Shown: one piece after another, positions 28,612-38,599 of the stretch | Position numbering within the stretch: the first letter of the stretch is position 1 | Layout of the letters: each line of letters opens with the position of its first letter | Source of the DNA: Nocardia nova SH22a | Lineage (GTDB): Bacteria > Actinomycetota > Actinomycetes > Mycobacteriales > Mycobacteriaceae | Assembly (NCBI RefSeq): GCF_000523235.1 | Contig: NZ_CP006850.1 | Coordinates: 6,448,001-6,512,000 of the forward strand | Reading direction: 5' to 3' | DNA: 64,000 nucleotides | Notes under the pieces: generated by a model | The model's input: only the letters and a program-made list of their open reading frames with translations | Told to the model about the DNA's origin: nothing | Databases searched by the model: none | Position numbers and translations under genes: made by a program

Positions 28612-29187
28612 ATGAGTGCCACCCGCATACCCCCGCTGTCGCCGCAGCAGGCCGGTCCGCTGACGCGGATCATGTACCGCTTCAGCAAGCGCAAGTTCGG
28701 CGAGGTGCCCGAGCCGATGGCCGTCATCGCCAACCACCCGAAACTGCTGACCGCCTATGCCGCCCACGAATCACTGGTCGAACGGGCCACCTCGGTCGTT
28801 CCGGACGATGTCGTCGAGATCGCGGTGTACCGGGTGGCGTGGACCATCGGCTGCTCCTGGTGCGTGGACTTCGGCACCATGCTCATGCGGCTGAGCCACC
28901 TGGACGTCGACAAACTCTCCGAGATCGGCGAGTACGAAACCTCGTCGGCCTACAGCGCGGACGAACGCGCCGCGATCGCCTACGCCGACGCGATGACCGC
29001 CACCCCGACGACCGTTACCGACGAGCAGATCGCCGATCTGCGAACACGTTTCGGCGCCGACGGCGTCGTGGAGCTGACCTATCAGATCGCGCTGGAGAAC
29101 TCCCGCGCCCGCACCTATTCGGCACTCGGCATCACCGCCCAGGGCTTCAGCACCGACTCCTGCCGGGTCCCCTGGGCCCAGGACTGA
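28612..29187 (+). CDS. Carboxymuconolactone decarboxylase/AhpD-like protein
   Basis: A 191-residue member of the CMD/AhpD fold. The CxxC redox pair CSWC sits in VAWTIGCSWCVDFGT, followed by the helix with conserved YSADERAAIAYADAMT. In AhpD this site handles peroxidase reduction; in CMD it decarboxylates. The CxxC points to a redox role. GGGAGAATC precedes ATG 28612. Confidence 0.88.
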   Translation: MSATRIPPLSPQQAGPLTRIMYRFSKRKFGEVPEPMAVIANHPKLLTAYAAHESLVERATSVVPDDVVEIAVYRVAWTIGCSWCVDFGTMLMRLSHLDVDKLSEIGEYETSSAYSADERAAIAYADAMTATPTTVTDEQIADLRTRFGADGVVELTYQIALENSRARTYSALGITAQGFSTDSCRVPWAQD

Positions 29188-29200
29188 CCCCGCACACGCG

Positions 29201-29236
29201 AAAAGGGGCGGGAGGTTTCAACCTCCCGCCCCTTTT
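29201..29236. terminator. Bidirectional terminator
   Basis: 17-bp perfect stem (AAAAGGGGCGGGAGGTT with its complement) and a 2-nt TC loop. The A-tract on one side and the T-tract on the other make it work on both strands. It sits exactly between the convergent CMD gene and clpX. Confidence 0.9.
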
Positions 29237-29253
29237 CGGTGGATCGGTGACCG

Positions 29254-30534
29254 CTACGCCGACTTCTCGCGGCGCTCGGCGGCCTGACGCTTGCGCGGCA
29301 CGATGGTCGGCAGCACATTGTCGTTCACGGTCTCGCCGTTGATGACGACCTTGGCGACATCGTCGCGGCTGGGGATGTCGTACATCACCGGCAGCAGGAC
29401 TTCCTCCATGATGGCGCGCAGGCCACGGGCACCGGTACCGCGCAGGATCGCCTGATCGGCGACGGCCTCGAGGGCGTCCTTGGTGAATTCCAGGTCCACG
29501 CCGTCCATCTCGAACAGGCGCACATACTGCTTCACCAGCGCGTTCTTCGGCTCGGACAGAATCCGGACCAGCGATTCCTTGTCCAGGTTGGTCACCGAGG
29601 CGACCATCGGCAGACGGCCGATGAACTCCGGAATCAGACCGAACTTGATCAGATCCTCGGGCATGACCTCGGCGAAGTGATCGGTGGTGTCGATCTCGGC
29701 CTTGGAGCGCACCTCGGCACCGAAGCCGATGCCGCGCTTGCCGACCCGGTCCTGCACGATCTTCTCCAGGCCCGCGAAGGCGCCGGCGACGATGAACAGC
29801 ACATTCGTGGTGTCGATCTGGATGAATTCCTGATGCGGATGCTTGCGCCCGCCCTGCGGCGGCACACTCGCCTGGGTGCCCTCGAGAATCTTCAGCAGGG
29901 CCTGCTGCACGCCCTCGCCCGAGACATCGCGGGTGATGGAGGGGTTCTCGCTCTTGCGGGCGATCTTGTCGACCTCGTCGATGTAGATGATGCCCGTCTC
30001 GGCCCGCTTGACGTCGTAATCGGCGGCCTGAATCAGCTTGAGCAGAATGTTCTCGACATCCTCGCCGACATATCCGGCCTCGGTCAGCGCGGTGGCGTCG
30101 GCGATGGCGAACGGGACATTCAGCATCTTGGCCAGCGTCTGCGCGAGATAGGTCTTACCGCAGCCGGTGGGGCCGAGCATCAGGATGTTCGACTTCATCA
30201 GCTCGACCGGCTCACCGCGGCTGTCGCGGCCCTTGTCACCGGCCTGGATGCGCTTGTAATGGTTGTAGACGGCCACGGCCAGCGTGCGCTTGGCCGAATC
30301 CTGGCCGATCACATACTGCTCGAGGAAGTCCCGGATCTCGGCCGGCTTGGGCAACTCGTCGAGTTTGACCTCACTCGACTCGGCCAGCTCCTCTTCGATG
30401 ATCTCGTTGCACAGGTCGATGCACTCGTCACAGATGTACACCCCCGGTCCCGCAATGAGCTTCTTGACCTGCTTCTGACTCTTTCCGCAGAACGAGCATT
30501 TCAGCAGATCGCCGCCATCACCGATGCGCGCCAT
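29254..30534 (-). CDS. clpX: ATP-dependent Clp protease ATPase subunit ClpX
   Basis: Hexameric AAA+ unfoldase that feeds substrates to ClpP1P2. The 426 residues have the N-terminal C4 zinc domain ([16 protein letters not shown]), Walker A GPTGCGKT, Walker [11 protein letters not shown], the GYVGEDV pore loop and the IGFG ClpP-docking loop. ATG 30534 gives the conserved [16 protein letters not shown] start. It is separated from clpP2 by 620 bp that contain hairpin repeat copy D, so it is probably a separate transcription unit. Confidence 0.98.
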   Translation of the reverse strand: MARIGDGGDLLKCSFCGKSQKQVKKLIAGPGVYICDECIDLCNEIIEEELAESSEVKLDELPKPAEIRDFLEQYVIGQDSAKRTLAVAVYNHYKRIQAGDKGRDSRGEPVELMKSNILMLGPTGCGKTYLAQTLAKMLNVPFAIADATALTEAGYVGEDVENILLKLIQAADYDVKRAETGIIYIDEVDKIARKSENPSITRDVSGEGVQQALLKILEGTQASVPPQGGRKHPHQEFIQIDTTNVLFIVAGAFAGLEKIVQDRVGKRGIGFGAEVRSKAEIDTTDHFAEVMPEDLIKFGLIPEFIGRLPMVASVTNLDKESLVRILSEPKNALVKQYVRLFEMDGVDLEFTKDALEAVADQAILRGTGARGLRAIMEEVLLPVMYDIPSRDDVAKVVINGETVNDNVLPTIVPRKRQAAERREKSA

Positions 30535-30851
30535 CTCGTGGGTCCCTACTTCCTTGTCCGCGTGCAACCGTCTGTCCCGGATGCCGACAAGCCGCTTCCG
30601 AACAACGCTACCCGCCGTGCTCCGATCAGTGTCGCGCGTCGATCGGATTCTCGCACATCGGCGCCTGCGGTCCGGGTCGGACGATCATGCCGACAACCAC
30701 TGAGCCAAGGTCCCTAGAGATCGACCGTACCTGGTCGACGCGAGAGAGGTCGACAACTCGGCGGTATTTTTGGCCGTTGTGTTTTTGGCCTCCGCTTCGC
30801 TCCGGCGGGGTCGGCGGCGCTGTGTTTGTTTCGCCTCGCTCCGCTCGGCGG

Positions 30852-30947
30852 GGGTTGGCGGCCCCTGAGTCTCGCCGTTGGGGCACCGCTGCTTGCTCCT
30901 TCGTCGCCTACGCAGCGGCACCCCAACGGCGAGACGGCCGCCAACCC
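30852..30947 (+). repeat. Dispersed hairpin repeat, copy D
   Basis: Identical in stem, bulge and loop to copy A. The left flank is partly duplicated: TTTTTGGCC occurs twice (about 30768 and 30784) and a CGCTCCG..CGGCGGGG block occurs twice. The right flank is CCAGTCGAACTACCTTGGAAACGC. It lies in the clpX-clpP2 gap (30535-31154), where I see no gene. A 15-bp direct repeat ATTTCCATCCGGA/CTTCCATCCGGA is nearby at 30990-31020. Confidence 0.88.
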
Positions 30948-31154
30948 ACCCAGTCGAACTACCTTGGAAACGCTTTACGCGAAAATGACTTCCATCCGGA
31001 TGCAATGATTTCCATCCGGACATGGTGACTGGGCGGGGCCTATTGCCGGGATTTTCGTGGAGAGAATGTCGCCGACACTCGGGACGACCCGCTCGGCGGC
31101 GGCCCGCTCCGGGCGGCGTCGAACTCGATTCGCCGCCCCGGACCGGCCGTTCTA

Positions 31155-31823
31155 CTACTTCTTCTGCGCGCTCAGCTTGCGGTAGTCGAACACCGTGTCG
31201 ATGATCCCGTAGTCCTTGGCCTCGTCGGCGGTCAAGATCTTGTCACGATCGGTGTCCTTGCGGATCGTCTCCGCGTCCTTGCCGGTGTGGCGGGCCAGCG
31301 TGGTCTCCATCAACCGGCGCATGCGCTCGATCTCCGCGGCCTGGATCTCCAGATCGGAGACCTGGCCCTGGATTCCACCCTCCAGCGACGGCTGGTGGAT
31401 CAGCACGCGGGCGTTGGGCAGGCAAGCCCGCTTACCCGGCGTACCGGCCGCCAGCAGCACCGCCGCCGCCGAGGCCGCCTGGCCCAGGCAGACCGTCGCC
31501 ACATCGGCACGCACGTACTGCATGGTGTCGTAGATGGCCATCAGCGAGGTGAACGAACCACCGGGCGAGTTGATGTACATGGTGATGTCGCGGTCGGGAT
31601 CCAGCGACTCCAGCACCAGCAGCTGCGCCATGATGTCGTTGGCCGAGGCGTCGTCCACCTGCACGCCGAGGAAGATAATGCGCTCCTCGAACAGCTTGTT
31701 GTACGGGTTGGACTCCTTGACGCCGAAGCTCGAGTGCTCGATGAACGACGGCAGGATGTAGCGGGCCTGCGGGCTCGCCGGTGCGATGCCGGACAGGCCG
31801 GCCCGAGGATCGATGAGGGTCAT
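31155..31823 (-). CDS. clpP2: ATP-dependent Clp protease proteolytic subunit 2
   Basis: Serine peptidase ring subunit; in actinobacteria ClpP1 and ClpP2 form a mixed 14-mer. The 222 residues contain YINSPGGS, the nucleophile Ser in [13 protein letters not shown], the catalytic His in ARVLIHQPS and Asp in [10 protein letters not shown]. The N-terminal extension to SFIEHSSFG is processed in known ClpP2. It follows clpP1 by 45 bp. Confidence 0.97.
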   Translation of the reverse strand: MTLIDPRAGLSGIAPASPQARYILPSFIEHSSFGVKESNPYNKLFEERIIFLGVQVDDASANDIMAQLLVLESLDPDRDITMYINSPGGSFTSLMAIYDTMQYVRADVATVCLGQAASAAAVLLAAGTPGKRACLPNARVLIHQPSLEGGIQGQVSDLEIQAAEIERMRRLMETTLARHTGKDAETIRKDTDRDKILTADEAKDYGIIDTVFDYRKLSAQKK

Positions 31824-31868
31824 CTTGTCTCCAAAGTCAGTGTCGGTGAGCGAAGTTCGCGGGTGGGG

Positions 31869-32456
31869 CTACTCGCCGCCGTTGGCAGCCTGGCGAGCGT
31901 GCGTGATCACCCGGTCGATGAACCCGTACTCGAGCGCCTCGTTCGCGGTGAACCAGCGGTCACGATCGGCGTCGGCGGTGACCTCCTCGACCGACTTGCC
32001 GGTGTGCAGCGCCTGCAGCCCGTTCAGCTCACGCTTGGTGTGGGCGAACTGCTCGGCCATGATCGCGATGTCGGCGGCCGAGCCACCGATACCGGCCGAG
32101 GGCTGGTGCATCATGATGCGGGTGTGCGGCAGGGCGAAGCGCTTGCCCTTGCTGCCCGCGGTCAGCAGGAACTGGCCCATCGAGGCGGCCAGGCCGAACG
32201 CGATGGTCGAGATGTCGCATTCCGCGTACTGCATCGTGTCGTAGATGGCCATACCCGCGGTGACCGAACCACCGGGCGAGTTGATGTAGAGCGAGATGTC
32301 GCGCGTCGGATCCTCGGCGGCCAGCAGCAGGATCTGGGCGCACAGCTTGTTGGCGATGTCGTCGTCGACCTGGGTGCCCAGGAAGATGATGCGGTCGCGG
32401 AGCAAACGCTCGTACACCGAATCACTGAGGTTGAGCCCAGCAGTCGCGGATGTCAT
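31869..32456 (-). CDS. clpP1: ATP-dependent Clp protease proteolytic subunit 1
   Basis: Partner subunit of ClpP2. The 195 residues contain [12 protein letters not shown], nucleophile Ser in GLAASMGQFLL, catalytic His in TRIMMHQPS and Asp in DADRDRWF. ATG 32456 gives MTSATAGLNLSDSVYERLL, matching the usual N-terminus. GTG 32501 with a GAGAGAGGG stretch upstream is a real alternative that would add 15 residues. It is the first gene of clpP1-clpP2. Confidence 0.96.
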   Translation of the reverse strand: MTSATAGLNLSDSVYERLLRDRIIFLGTQVDDDIANKLCAQILLLAAEDPTRDISLYINSPGGSVTAGMAIYDTMQYAECDISTIAFGLAASMGQFLLTAGSKGKRFALPHTRIMMHQPSAGIGGSAADIAIMAEQFAHTKRELNGLQALHTGKSVEEVTADADRDRWFTANEALEYGFIDRVITHARQAANGGE

Positions 32457-32577
32457 GACCGGCCCCGACTTCAACGGTGCCACAGCCTGATTGATTGTCA
32501 CGGATACCTGCCCTCTCTCGCCGGCACGATGCCTGCCGGCACAGCCTCTGTCCAATATGCGGTCTTCCCGGGCCCTT

Positions 32578-32603
32578 CGTGGTTACGCAAGCTACCGCCT
32601 CCG
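32578..32603. repeat. 26-bp intergenic repeat, copy 2
   Basis: Exact copy of 11714-11739. Here it is in the 265-bp gap between tig and clpP1, about 120 bp upstream of the clpP1 start, where a promoter or leader element would sit. Confidence 0.8.
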
Positions 32604-32721
32604 TCTCCGACGCTCGACCGCGGCCTTGATTCGGTTGACACAAACCCTAACGAAACAAGGCGGCACCGAACTCCCGGTACCGCCCTGCTTCGCTTACAGC
32701 TGACTCATATGTCGCCGATGG

Positions 32722-34095
32722 CTACTCGGCGGAGGCCTCGGCCGGCTCGGTCGTGGCGTCGGCCTCGGCCGGTTCACCGAACATCTCGGTGGTGTCGACC
32801 GCGTTGCCTTCGGTGTCGGTGACCTTGGTCTTGAGCACCACACCGGCCAGCGCCTTACCGCGGCGCACATCGGCGAAGATGGCGCCCAGCTGACCCGCCT
32901 GCTGGATCTGCTGGATGAACTGCTCCGGCGCCATGCCGTAGCGCTGCGACTGGAACAGGATCCGCTCGGTGAGCTCCTGCTGGCCGACCTCGGTGTTCTC
33001 GGACTCGGCGACCGCGTCCAGCAGCAGCTGGGTCTTCACCGACTTCTCGGCGGCCTCCTTGGAGTCCTTGTCGAACTCCTCGCGGGTGCTGCCCTGTGCC
33101 TCGAGCGCCTCGGCGAACTTGGCCTCGTCGTGGTCGAAGCCGTGCACCGCGTCGTGCAGCACCGCGTCGACCTCGGCCTGCACCGCGGCCTCGGGCAGCG
33201 GCACCTCGGTCTTGTCCAGCAGCGCGTCGAGCACCTTGTCGCGGATCTCGCCGGCCTGTTCGACCTTCTTGCTCTGCTCGACCCGCTTGCGCAGATCGTC
33301 CTTCAGCTCGTCGATGGTGTCGAATTCGCTTGCCATCTGGGCGAATTCGTCATCGGCCTCGGGCAGCTCGCGCTCCTTGACCGAATTCACCTTCACGGTG
33401 ATGACCGCTTCCTTACCGGCGTGCTCACCGGCGACCAGGGTGGAGGTGAAGTCCTTGGACTCCTCGGCGTTCAGGCCGATCAGCGCCTCGTCCAGCCCCT
33501 CGATCAGCTGGCCGGAACCGACCTCGTGCGACAGGCCGGAGGTCGCGGCCTCGCTGACCTCTTCGCCGTCCACGGTGGCCGACAGGTCGATGGAGACGAA
33601 ATCGCCGTCGGCGACCGCGCGCTCCACGCTCTTCAGGGTGCCGAAGCGCTGACGCAGCGACTGCAGCTGCTTGTCGATGTCCTCGTCGTCGATGCTCAGC
33701 GGGTCGACGGTGACCTCGATGCTCTCGTAGTCGGGCAGCGCGATCTCCGGACGCACATCGACCTCGGCGGTGAACGCCAGCTCGTCGCCGTCCTCGATCT
33801 TGGTGATCTCGATTTCGGGCTGGCCGAGCACCTTCACCTCGGAGGCGGTGACGGCCTCGCTGTAGCGGGTGGGCAGCGCGTCGTTGACGACCTGCTCCAG
33901 GATGGCGCCGCGGCCGAGGCGCGCCTCGATCAGCTTGGCCGGAGCCTTACCCGGCCGGAAGCCGGGGATCCGCACCTGCTGGGCCAGCGCCTTGTACGCC
34001 TTGTCGAAGTCCGGCTTCAGCTCCTCGAAGGGCACCTCGACGTTGATGCGGACCCGGGTCGGGCTCAGCTGCTCGACGGTGCTCTTCACGGACAT
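32722..34095 (-). CDS. tig: Trigger factor
   Basis: Ribosome-bound chaperone and prolyl isomerase. The 457 residues show the N-terminal ribosome-binding domain with [17 protein letters not shown], the FKBP-type PPIase domain (about 155-245) and the long helical C-terminal arms. The last 25 residues are an acidic Glu/Ala tail common in actinobacterial trigger factors. It sits upstream of clpP1-clpP2, the usual tig-clpP-clpX order. Confidence 0.97.
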   Translation of the reverse strand: MSVKSTVEQLSPTRVRINVEVPFEELKPDFDKAYKALAQQVRIPGFRPGKAPAKLIEARLGRGAILEQVVNDALPTRYSEAVTASEVKVLGQPEIEITKIEDGDELAFTAEVDVRPEIALPDYESIEVTVDPLSIDDEDIDKQLQSLRQRFGTLKSVERAVADGDFVSIDLSATVDGEEVSEAATSGLSHEVGSGQLIEGLDEALIGLNAEESKDFTSTLVAGEHAGKEAVITVKVNSVKERELPEADDEFAQMASEFDTIDELKDDLRKRVEQSKKVEQAGEIRDKVLDALLDKTEVPLPEAAVQAEVDAVLHDAVHGFDHDEAKFAEALEAQGSTREEFDKDSKEAAEKSVKTQLLLDAVAESENTEVGQQELTERILFQSQRYGMAPEQFIQQIQQAGQLGAIFADVRRGKALAGVVLKTKVTDTEGNAVDTTEMFGEPAEADATTEPAEASAE

Positions 34096-34317
34096 GCTCC
34101 TTGTTCGTTGTTCACTGGTCTGTGTAGTCGTCGGCCGGACGTGTGGTCCGATCGGCGACGATGTTCGGGTGCCGTCGAAAGACGACTGTGTTTGTGCCGC
34201 CTGCCGACGGCGCCGTCCCCCCGAATCACATCCCGATCAGGGTAGTCGACCGGGGCATACGCGCCGCAATCGGCCATGGCGATCGCACCCGGCGGGGAAA
34301 GCCCCGGCGAGAACGCG

Positions 34318-34890
34318 CTAGCCGACCTTCACGGCGTCGGTCACGAACACCAGGGTCTCGTTGGGCTTCACACCCTGTCCGCCCTGGCCGTAGCCGAGGT
34401 TCGGCGGGATGATCAGCAGCCGTCGTCCGCCCTGTTTGATACCCACCAGGCCCTGATCCCAGCCGGGAATGACAGTGCCCGCGCCCAGGGTGAGCGGGAA
34501 CGTCTGGCCGCGATCGAAGGAGCTGTCCAGCTTCTTCTTGTCCGACCAGGTCACCAGGGAGTAGTTCATCTCGACCGGCGTTCCGGCCTGTGCCTCCGGG
34601 CCGGTGCCCTCGACCAGATCCTTGGTCACCAGCTGGGTGGGCGGATCGCAGTCGTCGGGGATGGTGATGGTCGGCGCCTGGCCGAACCCGCCGGTGACAC
34701 CGATGTCGTCGGCGGTGCATTCGCGGCCGTGACTCGGGGCGGGCACGGCCGCGGCCGTGGTCGCCGCCGGGACCTGCGCGGTGGTCGGCGACGGCGCCGA
34801 CGAATCCTTGTCGTCGCTCCCGCAGGCGGTGAGCGCGAACGCGGCGGCGGCGACCGCCACCGCGCCGATGATCCTGGCCGAAGTCTGCAT
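34318..34890 (-). CDS. FKBP-type peptidyl-prolyl isomerase lipoprotein
   Basis: A 190-residue exported foldase. The N-terminus [25 protein letters not shown] is a lipoprotein signal with lipobox LTAC; a Ser/Thr/Pro/Ala linker follows. The FKBP domain has [35 protein letters not shown] and [13 protein letters not shown] 34890 was chosen because it starts the signal peptide. It acts on proteins in the envelope. Confidence 0.92.
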   Translation of the reverse strand: MQTSARIIGAVAVAAAAFALTACGSDDKDSSAPSPTTAQVPAATTAAAVPAPSHGRECTADDIGVTGGFGQAPTITIPDDCDPPTQLVTKDLVEGTGPEAQAGTPVEMNYSLVTWSDKKKLDSSFDRGQTFPLTLGAGTVIPGWDQGLVGIKQGGRRLLIIPPNLGYGQGGQGVKPNETLVFVTDAVKVG

Positions 34891-35032
34891 GAGCCGCACA
34901 GTAATCGGTGCCGGGCGCAGCGGCGTGACCGGCCCTGTCACGCTCGCGCGGACGCGCTCGATCCCCGGTAGCCTGGCCGGGAGGCTCCATCCGAAGCGGC
35001 TGTCCGAACACCCCACTGTGAGGAGCGTGATC

Positions 35033-37507
35033 GTGACCGATGTGGCGAGTACCGCGGGCCCGGATACGGCGGACGACAATCTCGGGGGCGGGGACGGCGG
35101 CACCATCGCACCGAAGCCCTACCGGCTCGCCGAGGTGCCCGGCCCGCTGAGCCCGGACGAGCTGATCGATCTGGACGCGTGGTGGCGGGCGGCGAACTAC
35201 CTGTCGGTGGGCCAGATCTACCTGATGGCGAATCCGATGCTGCGCACACCGCTGGCCGCCGAGCACATCAAACCCCGGCTGCTGGGACATTTCGGCACCG
35301 TCCCCGGACTGAATCTGGTGTGGGTCCATGCCAATCGGGCCATCCGAGCCCGCGATCTGAACGCGGTGTTCGTCGCCGGACCCGGCCACGGCGGCCCCGG
35401 GCCGAATGCCTGCGCCTGGCTGGAGGGCACGTATTCGGAGCTGTACAGCCACATCGCACGCGACGAGTCCGGGATGGCGGCCCTGTTCGCGCAGTTCTCC
35501 TTTCCCGGCGGCGTGCCCAGCCACTGCGCACCCGAGACCCCGGGGTCGTTCCACGAGGGCGGCGAACTCGGCTATTCGCTGCTGCACGCCTACGGCGCCG
35601 CCCTCGACAATCCGGATCTGACGGTGTTCTGCGTGGTCGGTGACGGTGAGGCCGAGACCGGACCGCTCGCGACCAGCTGGCATGCCGACAAATTCCTGAA
35701 CCCGGCCCGAGACGGCGTGGTCCTGCCGATCCTGGCGCTCAACGAATACAAGATCGCCAATCCGACTCTGCTGGCCCGGATTCCGGAGGCCGAGTTGTTG
35801 TCGCTGCTGCACGGATACGGCTACGACCCCATCATCGTCGCCGGGCGCGATCCGGCCACCGTCCATCAGGCGATGGCCGCGGCGATGGACCGCTGCCTGG
35901 ACCGCGTCGCCGAATTCCAGCGCGCGGCACGCGAGGACGGGGACGGCACCCGGCCTCGTAGGCCGATGATCGTGCTGCGCACGCCCAAGGGCTGGACCTG
36001 TCCCCCGGTGGTCGACGGTGAGCGCGTCGAAGGCACCTTCCGCGCCCATCAGGTCCCGCTGCCGTCGGCCCGCGACAACGACGAACATCGGCGGGTTCTC
36101 GAGGAGTGGCTGCGGTCGTATCGGCCCGACGAGCTGTTCGACGACGAGGGGCGCCCGTATCCGCAGCTGACCCGGCAGATTCCCGCCGGACCACGGCGGA
36201 TGAGCGCCAATCCGGTCGCCAACGGCGGTGCGCAGGTCCGGGATCTGCGACTACCGGATTGGCGCGCCCACGGTGTCGAGGTCACCGCCCCCGGGGCGTC
36301 CTCACACGAGGCCACCCGGGTCCTGGGTGGCTGGCTGCGCGACGTCACCGATGCCAACCGGGACAACTTCCTGATCTTCGCCCCCGACGAACTGGTCAGC
36401 AACCGGCTCCAGGACGTCCTCACCGTCACCGGCCGCGACTGGCAGGCCGAGGTCGGCGAGTACGACGTGGGACTCGACCGCACCGGCCGGGTGATCGAGG
36501 TGCTGTCGGAACATATGTGCCAGGGCTTGCTGGAGGGCTATCTGCTCACCGGTCGCCATGGTGTCTTCACCTGCTACGAGGCCTTCGTCCACATCGTCGA
36601 CGCGATGTTCAATCAGCACGCCAAATGGCTGGACGCGAGCGCCGCGGTGCCGTGGCGGCGGCCCATCCCGAGCCTGAACTATCTGCTGACGTCGCACGTC
36701 TGGCGCCAGGATCACAACGGATTCACCCATCAGGACCCCGGTTTCCTGGATGTGGTGCTGAACAAGAAACCCTCGATCGTGCGGGTCTATCTTCCGCCGG
36801 ACACCAACACCCTGTTGTCCACCTACGACCACTGCCTGCGTTCGCGGCACTACGTGAACGTGGTCGTCGCCGGAAAACAACCGCAGCCGGATTGGCTGTC
36901 GGTGCCCGAGGCCGCGCTGCACTGTGCCCGCGGCGCCGGTATCTGGGAGTGGGCCGGACATCGCGACGACCCCGGCACCACACCGGATGTGGTCCTCGGC
37001 TGTGCCGGTGACGTGCCGACCCTCGAGACCGTCGCCGCCGCCTCGATTCTGCGGGAGCGACTGCCGCACTTGCGCATTCGCGTGGTCAATGTGGTCGATC
37101 TGATGCGGCTGCTGCCGGCCGACGAACACCCGCACGGCCTGCCCGACAGCGAATTCGACACGCTGTTCACTCGCGACCGGCCGATCATCTTCGCCTTCCA
37201 CGGCTACCCCTGGCTGATCCATCGGCTCACCTACCGGCGTACCAACCATGCCGGAATGCATGTGCGCGGCTACAAGGAGAAGGGCACCACGACAACACCG
37301 TTCGACATGGTGATGCTCAACGATCTGGACCGGTTCCACCTGGTCATGGATGTGATCGACCGGGTGCCCGGGCTCGGGCCGCAGGCGGCGGGACTGCGCC
37401 AGGAGATGGTGGACGCACGCGCCACCGCACGGGCGTGGACCCGCGAGCACGGCATCGATATTCCAGAGGTTGCGCAGTGGCGCTTACCCAATCGCGGCGA
37501 AAGATAA
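35033..37507 (+). CDS. xfp: Xylulose-5-phosphate/fructose-6-phosphate phosphoketolase
   Basis: Thiamine-diphosphate enzyme that cleaves xylulose-5-P or fructose-6-P with phosphate to acetyl-phosphate plus an aldose phosphate. The 824 residues contain the AGPGHGGPG and [17 protein letters not shown]hDP/Mg segments, [17 protein letters not shown], and [25 protein letters not shown] in the middle domain. GTG 35033 is chosen because AGGAG lies 7 nt upstream; GTG 35027 is too close to it. It would give a carbon-saving bypass. The gene stands alone. Confidence 0.95.
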   Translation: MTDVASTAGPDTADDNLGGGDGGTIAPKPYRLAEVPGPLSPDELIDLDAWWRAANYLSVGQIYLMANPMLRTPLAAEHIKPRLLGHFGTVPGLNLVWVHANRAIRARDLNAVFVAGPGHGGPGPNACAWLEGTYSELYSHIARDESGMAALFAQFSFPGGVPSHCAPETPGSFHEGGELGYSLLHAYGAALDNPDLTVFCVVGDGEAETGPLATSWHADKFLNPARDGVVLPILALNEYKIANPTLLARIPEAELLSLLHGYGYDPIIVAGRDPATVHQAMAAAMDRCLDRVAEFQRAAREDGDGTRPRRPMIVLRTPKGWTCPPVVDGERVEGTFRAHQVPLPSARDNDEHRRVLEEWLRSYRPDELFDDEGRPYPQLTRQIPAGPRRMSANPVANGGAQVRDLRLPDWRAHGVEVTAPGASSHEATRVLGGWLRDVTDANRDNFLIFAPDELVSNRLQDVLTVTGRDWQAEVGEYDVGLDRTGRVIEVLSEHMCQGLLEGYLLTGRHGVFTCYEAFVHIVDAMFNQHAKWLDASAAVPWRRPIPSLNYLLTSHVWRQDHNGFTHQDPGFLDVVLNKKPSIVRVYLPPDTNTLLSTYDHCLRSRHYVNVVVAGKQPQPDWLSVPEAALHCARGAGIWEWAGHRDDPGTTPDVVLGCAGDVPTLETVAAASILRERLPHLRIRVVNVVDLMRLLPADEHPHGLPDSEFDTLFTRDRPIIFAFHGYPWLIHRLTYRRTNHAGMHVRGYKEKGTTTTPFDMVMLNDLDRFHLVMDVIDRVPGLGPQAAGLRQEMVDARATARAWTREHGIDIPEVAQWRLPNRGER

Positions 37508-37589
37508 CCAGCGAATTCGGAAATTCGGGATTAAGCTCCTCCGCACGTGCTCGCCGGGACCGGAGCACGGATGAGGAACGGAATCCCGC

Positions 37590-38111
37590 ATGGACACCTG
37601 CACGACCCCGACGGTCGGTTTTACGTCGTTCACACTCCATTTCACCGGATATCTGTACGCGGTCGGACTGCGCGACGCCTTCGCCGATCTGATCGTCCGA
37701 CACGAACAGTTACGCACGGTGTATCCGATGCCCGGTTCCAGTGCGGCGCCGAGAGTGCTATCGGCCGGTTCCGCGGTCGTTCCGCGACTGGTTCCGGTAC
37801 CGGTGGCGGCGGCGGACCTGTCGGACACGATCACCGAATTCCTGGACGAGGAGACCGCGGCCGCCCTGTCACTTCCGGTGCGGGCGAGACTGTTCCGGCA
37901 GTTGGGCGATCTCGACGACACCCCGCAGCATCTGCTGGTCGTCACGCTGCGCCGGGCGGCGGCCGATCGGGTACCACCGGCACTGCTGGCGCGCGATCTC
38001 ATGACCGCGTATGCCGCCCGGCGCCGCAACCTCGCGCCCACCTGGGATGTGGTGCGGTCGCCGCGCCGCCTGCGCGTGCACGAGTTGAGCGGTGTGCGGC
38101 TGATCGAATAG
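37590..38111 (+). CDS. Truncated NRPS condensation-domain-like protein
   Basis: A 173-residue protein that matches the first third of a nonribosomal-peptide condensation domain: LRDAFADLIVRHEQLRTVYP, LPVRARLFRQL and ARDLMTAYAARR are all typical. The catalytic HHxxxDG motif should follow LLVVTL, but the sequence reads LRRAAADRVPP, so both His and the Asp-Gly are gone. No adenylation or carrier domain is near. It is either a relic or a protein reused for a non-catalytic role; the intact frame argues that it is still made. Confidence 0.65.
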   Translation: MDTCTTPTVGFTSFTLHFTGYLYAVGLRDAFADLIVRHEQLRTVYPMPGSSAAPRVLSAGSAVVPRLVPVPVAAADLSDTITEFLDEETAAALSLPVRARLFRQLGDLDDTPQHLLVVTLRRAAADRVPPALLARDLMTAYAARRRNLAPTWDVVRSPRRLRVHELSGVRLIE

Positions 38112-38116
38112 GCGCG

Positions 38117-38599
38117 TCACCGCGAGAGCAGTTCGGCCAGCCGGTCCAGAAACGGACGCTGCCCGGAGCCGAGTTTGGCATGGGCGGTGCCGAGATCGAT
38201 CCACTCGGCCCGGTCGAGTTCCGGGAACGACTGCGTGCGGCCGGATTTCGGTGGCCACTCCATCTCGAATGTGCCCGGGACCATCGCGGCCGGATCCAGA
38301 TCACCGTCCACGGCCCAGACCGTCACCTGTTTGCGGGAACGCCCGCTGCCGTAGCGCACATCGCCGAGCGGAAGCCACTCGCCGGGCGGTACCGGCAGTC
38401 CGAGTTCCTCGGTGAACTCCCGGGCCGCGGCGTCCTCCGCGGTCTCCGTCGCGGGGTCGTACTCCCCCTTCGGGATCGACCACGCACCGGCGTCCTTGCG
38501 CGCCCAGAAGGGGCCGCCCATGTGCCCGAGCAGTACCTGCGTGTCCGGTGCGTTCCGGAACAGCAGGATGCCCGCGCTGAGCCTCGGTGTCCCGGTCAC
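38117..38599 (-). CDS. Nudix hydrolase
   Basis: A 160-residue hydrolase of nucleoside-diphosphate-X compounds. The Nudix box is present as GEYDPATETAEDAAAREFTEELG, with the G-x5-E-x7-REx2EExG pattern complete. GTG 38599 has AAAGGAGGGG just upstream and overlaps the stop of the GT39 gene by 4 nt. Substrate not predictable from sequence. Confidence 0.9.
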   Translation of the reverse strand: MTGTPRLSAGILLFRNAPDTQVLLGHMGGPFWARKDAGAWSIPKGEYDPATETAEDAAAREFTEELGLPVPPGEWLPLGDVRYGSGRSRKQVTVWAVDGDLDPAAMVPGTFEMEWPPKSGRTQSFPELDRAEWIDLGTAHAKLGSGQRPFLDRLAELLSR

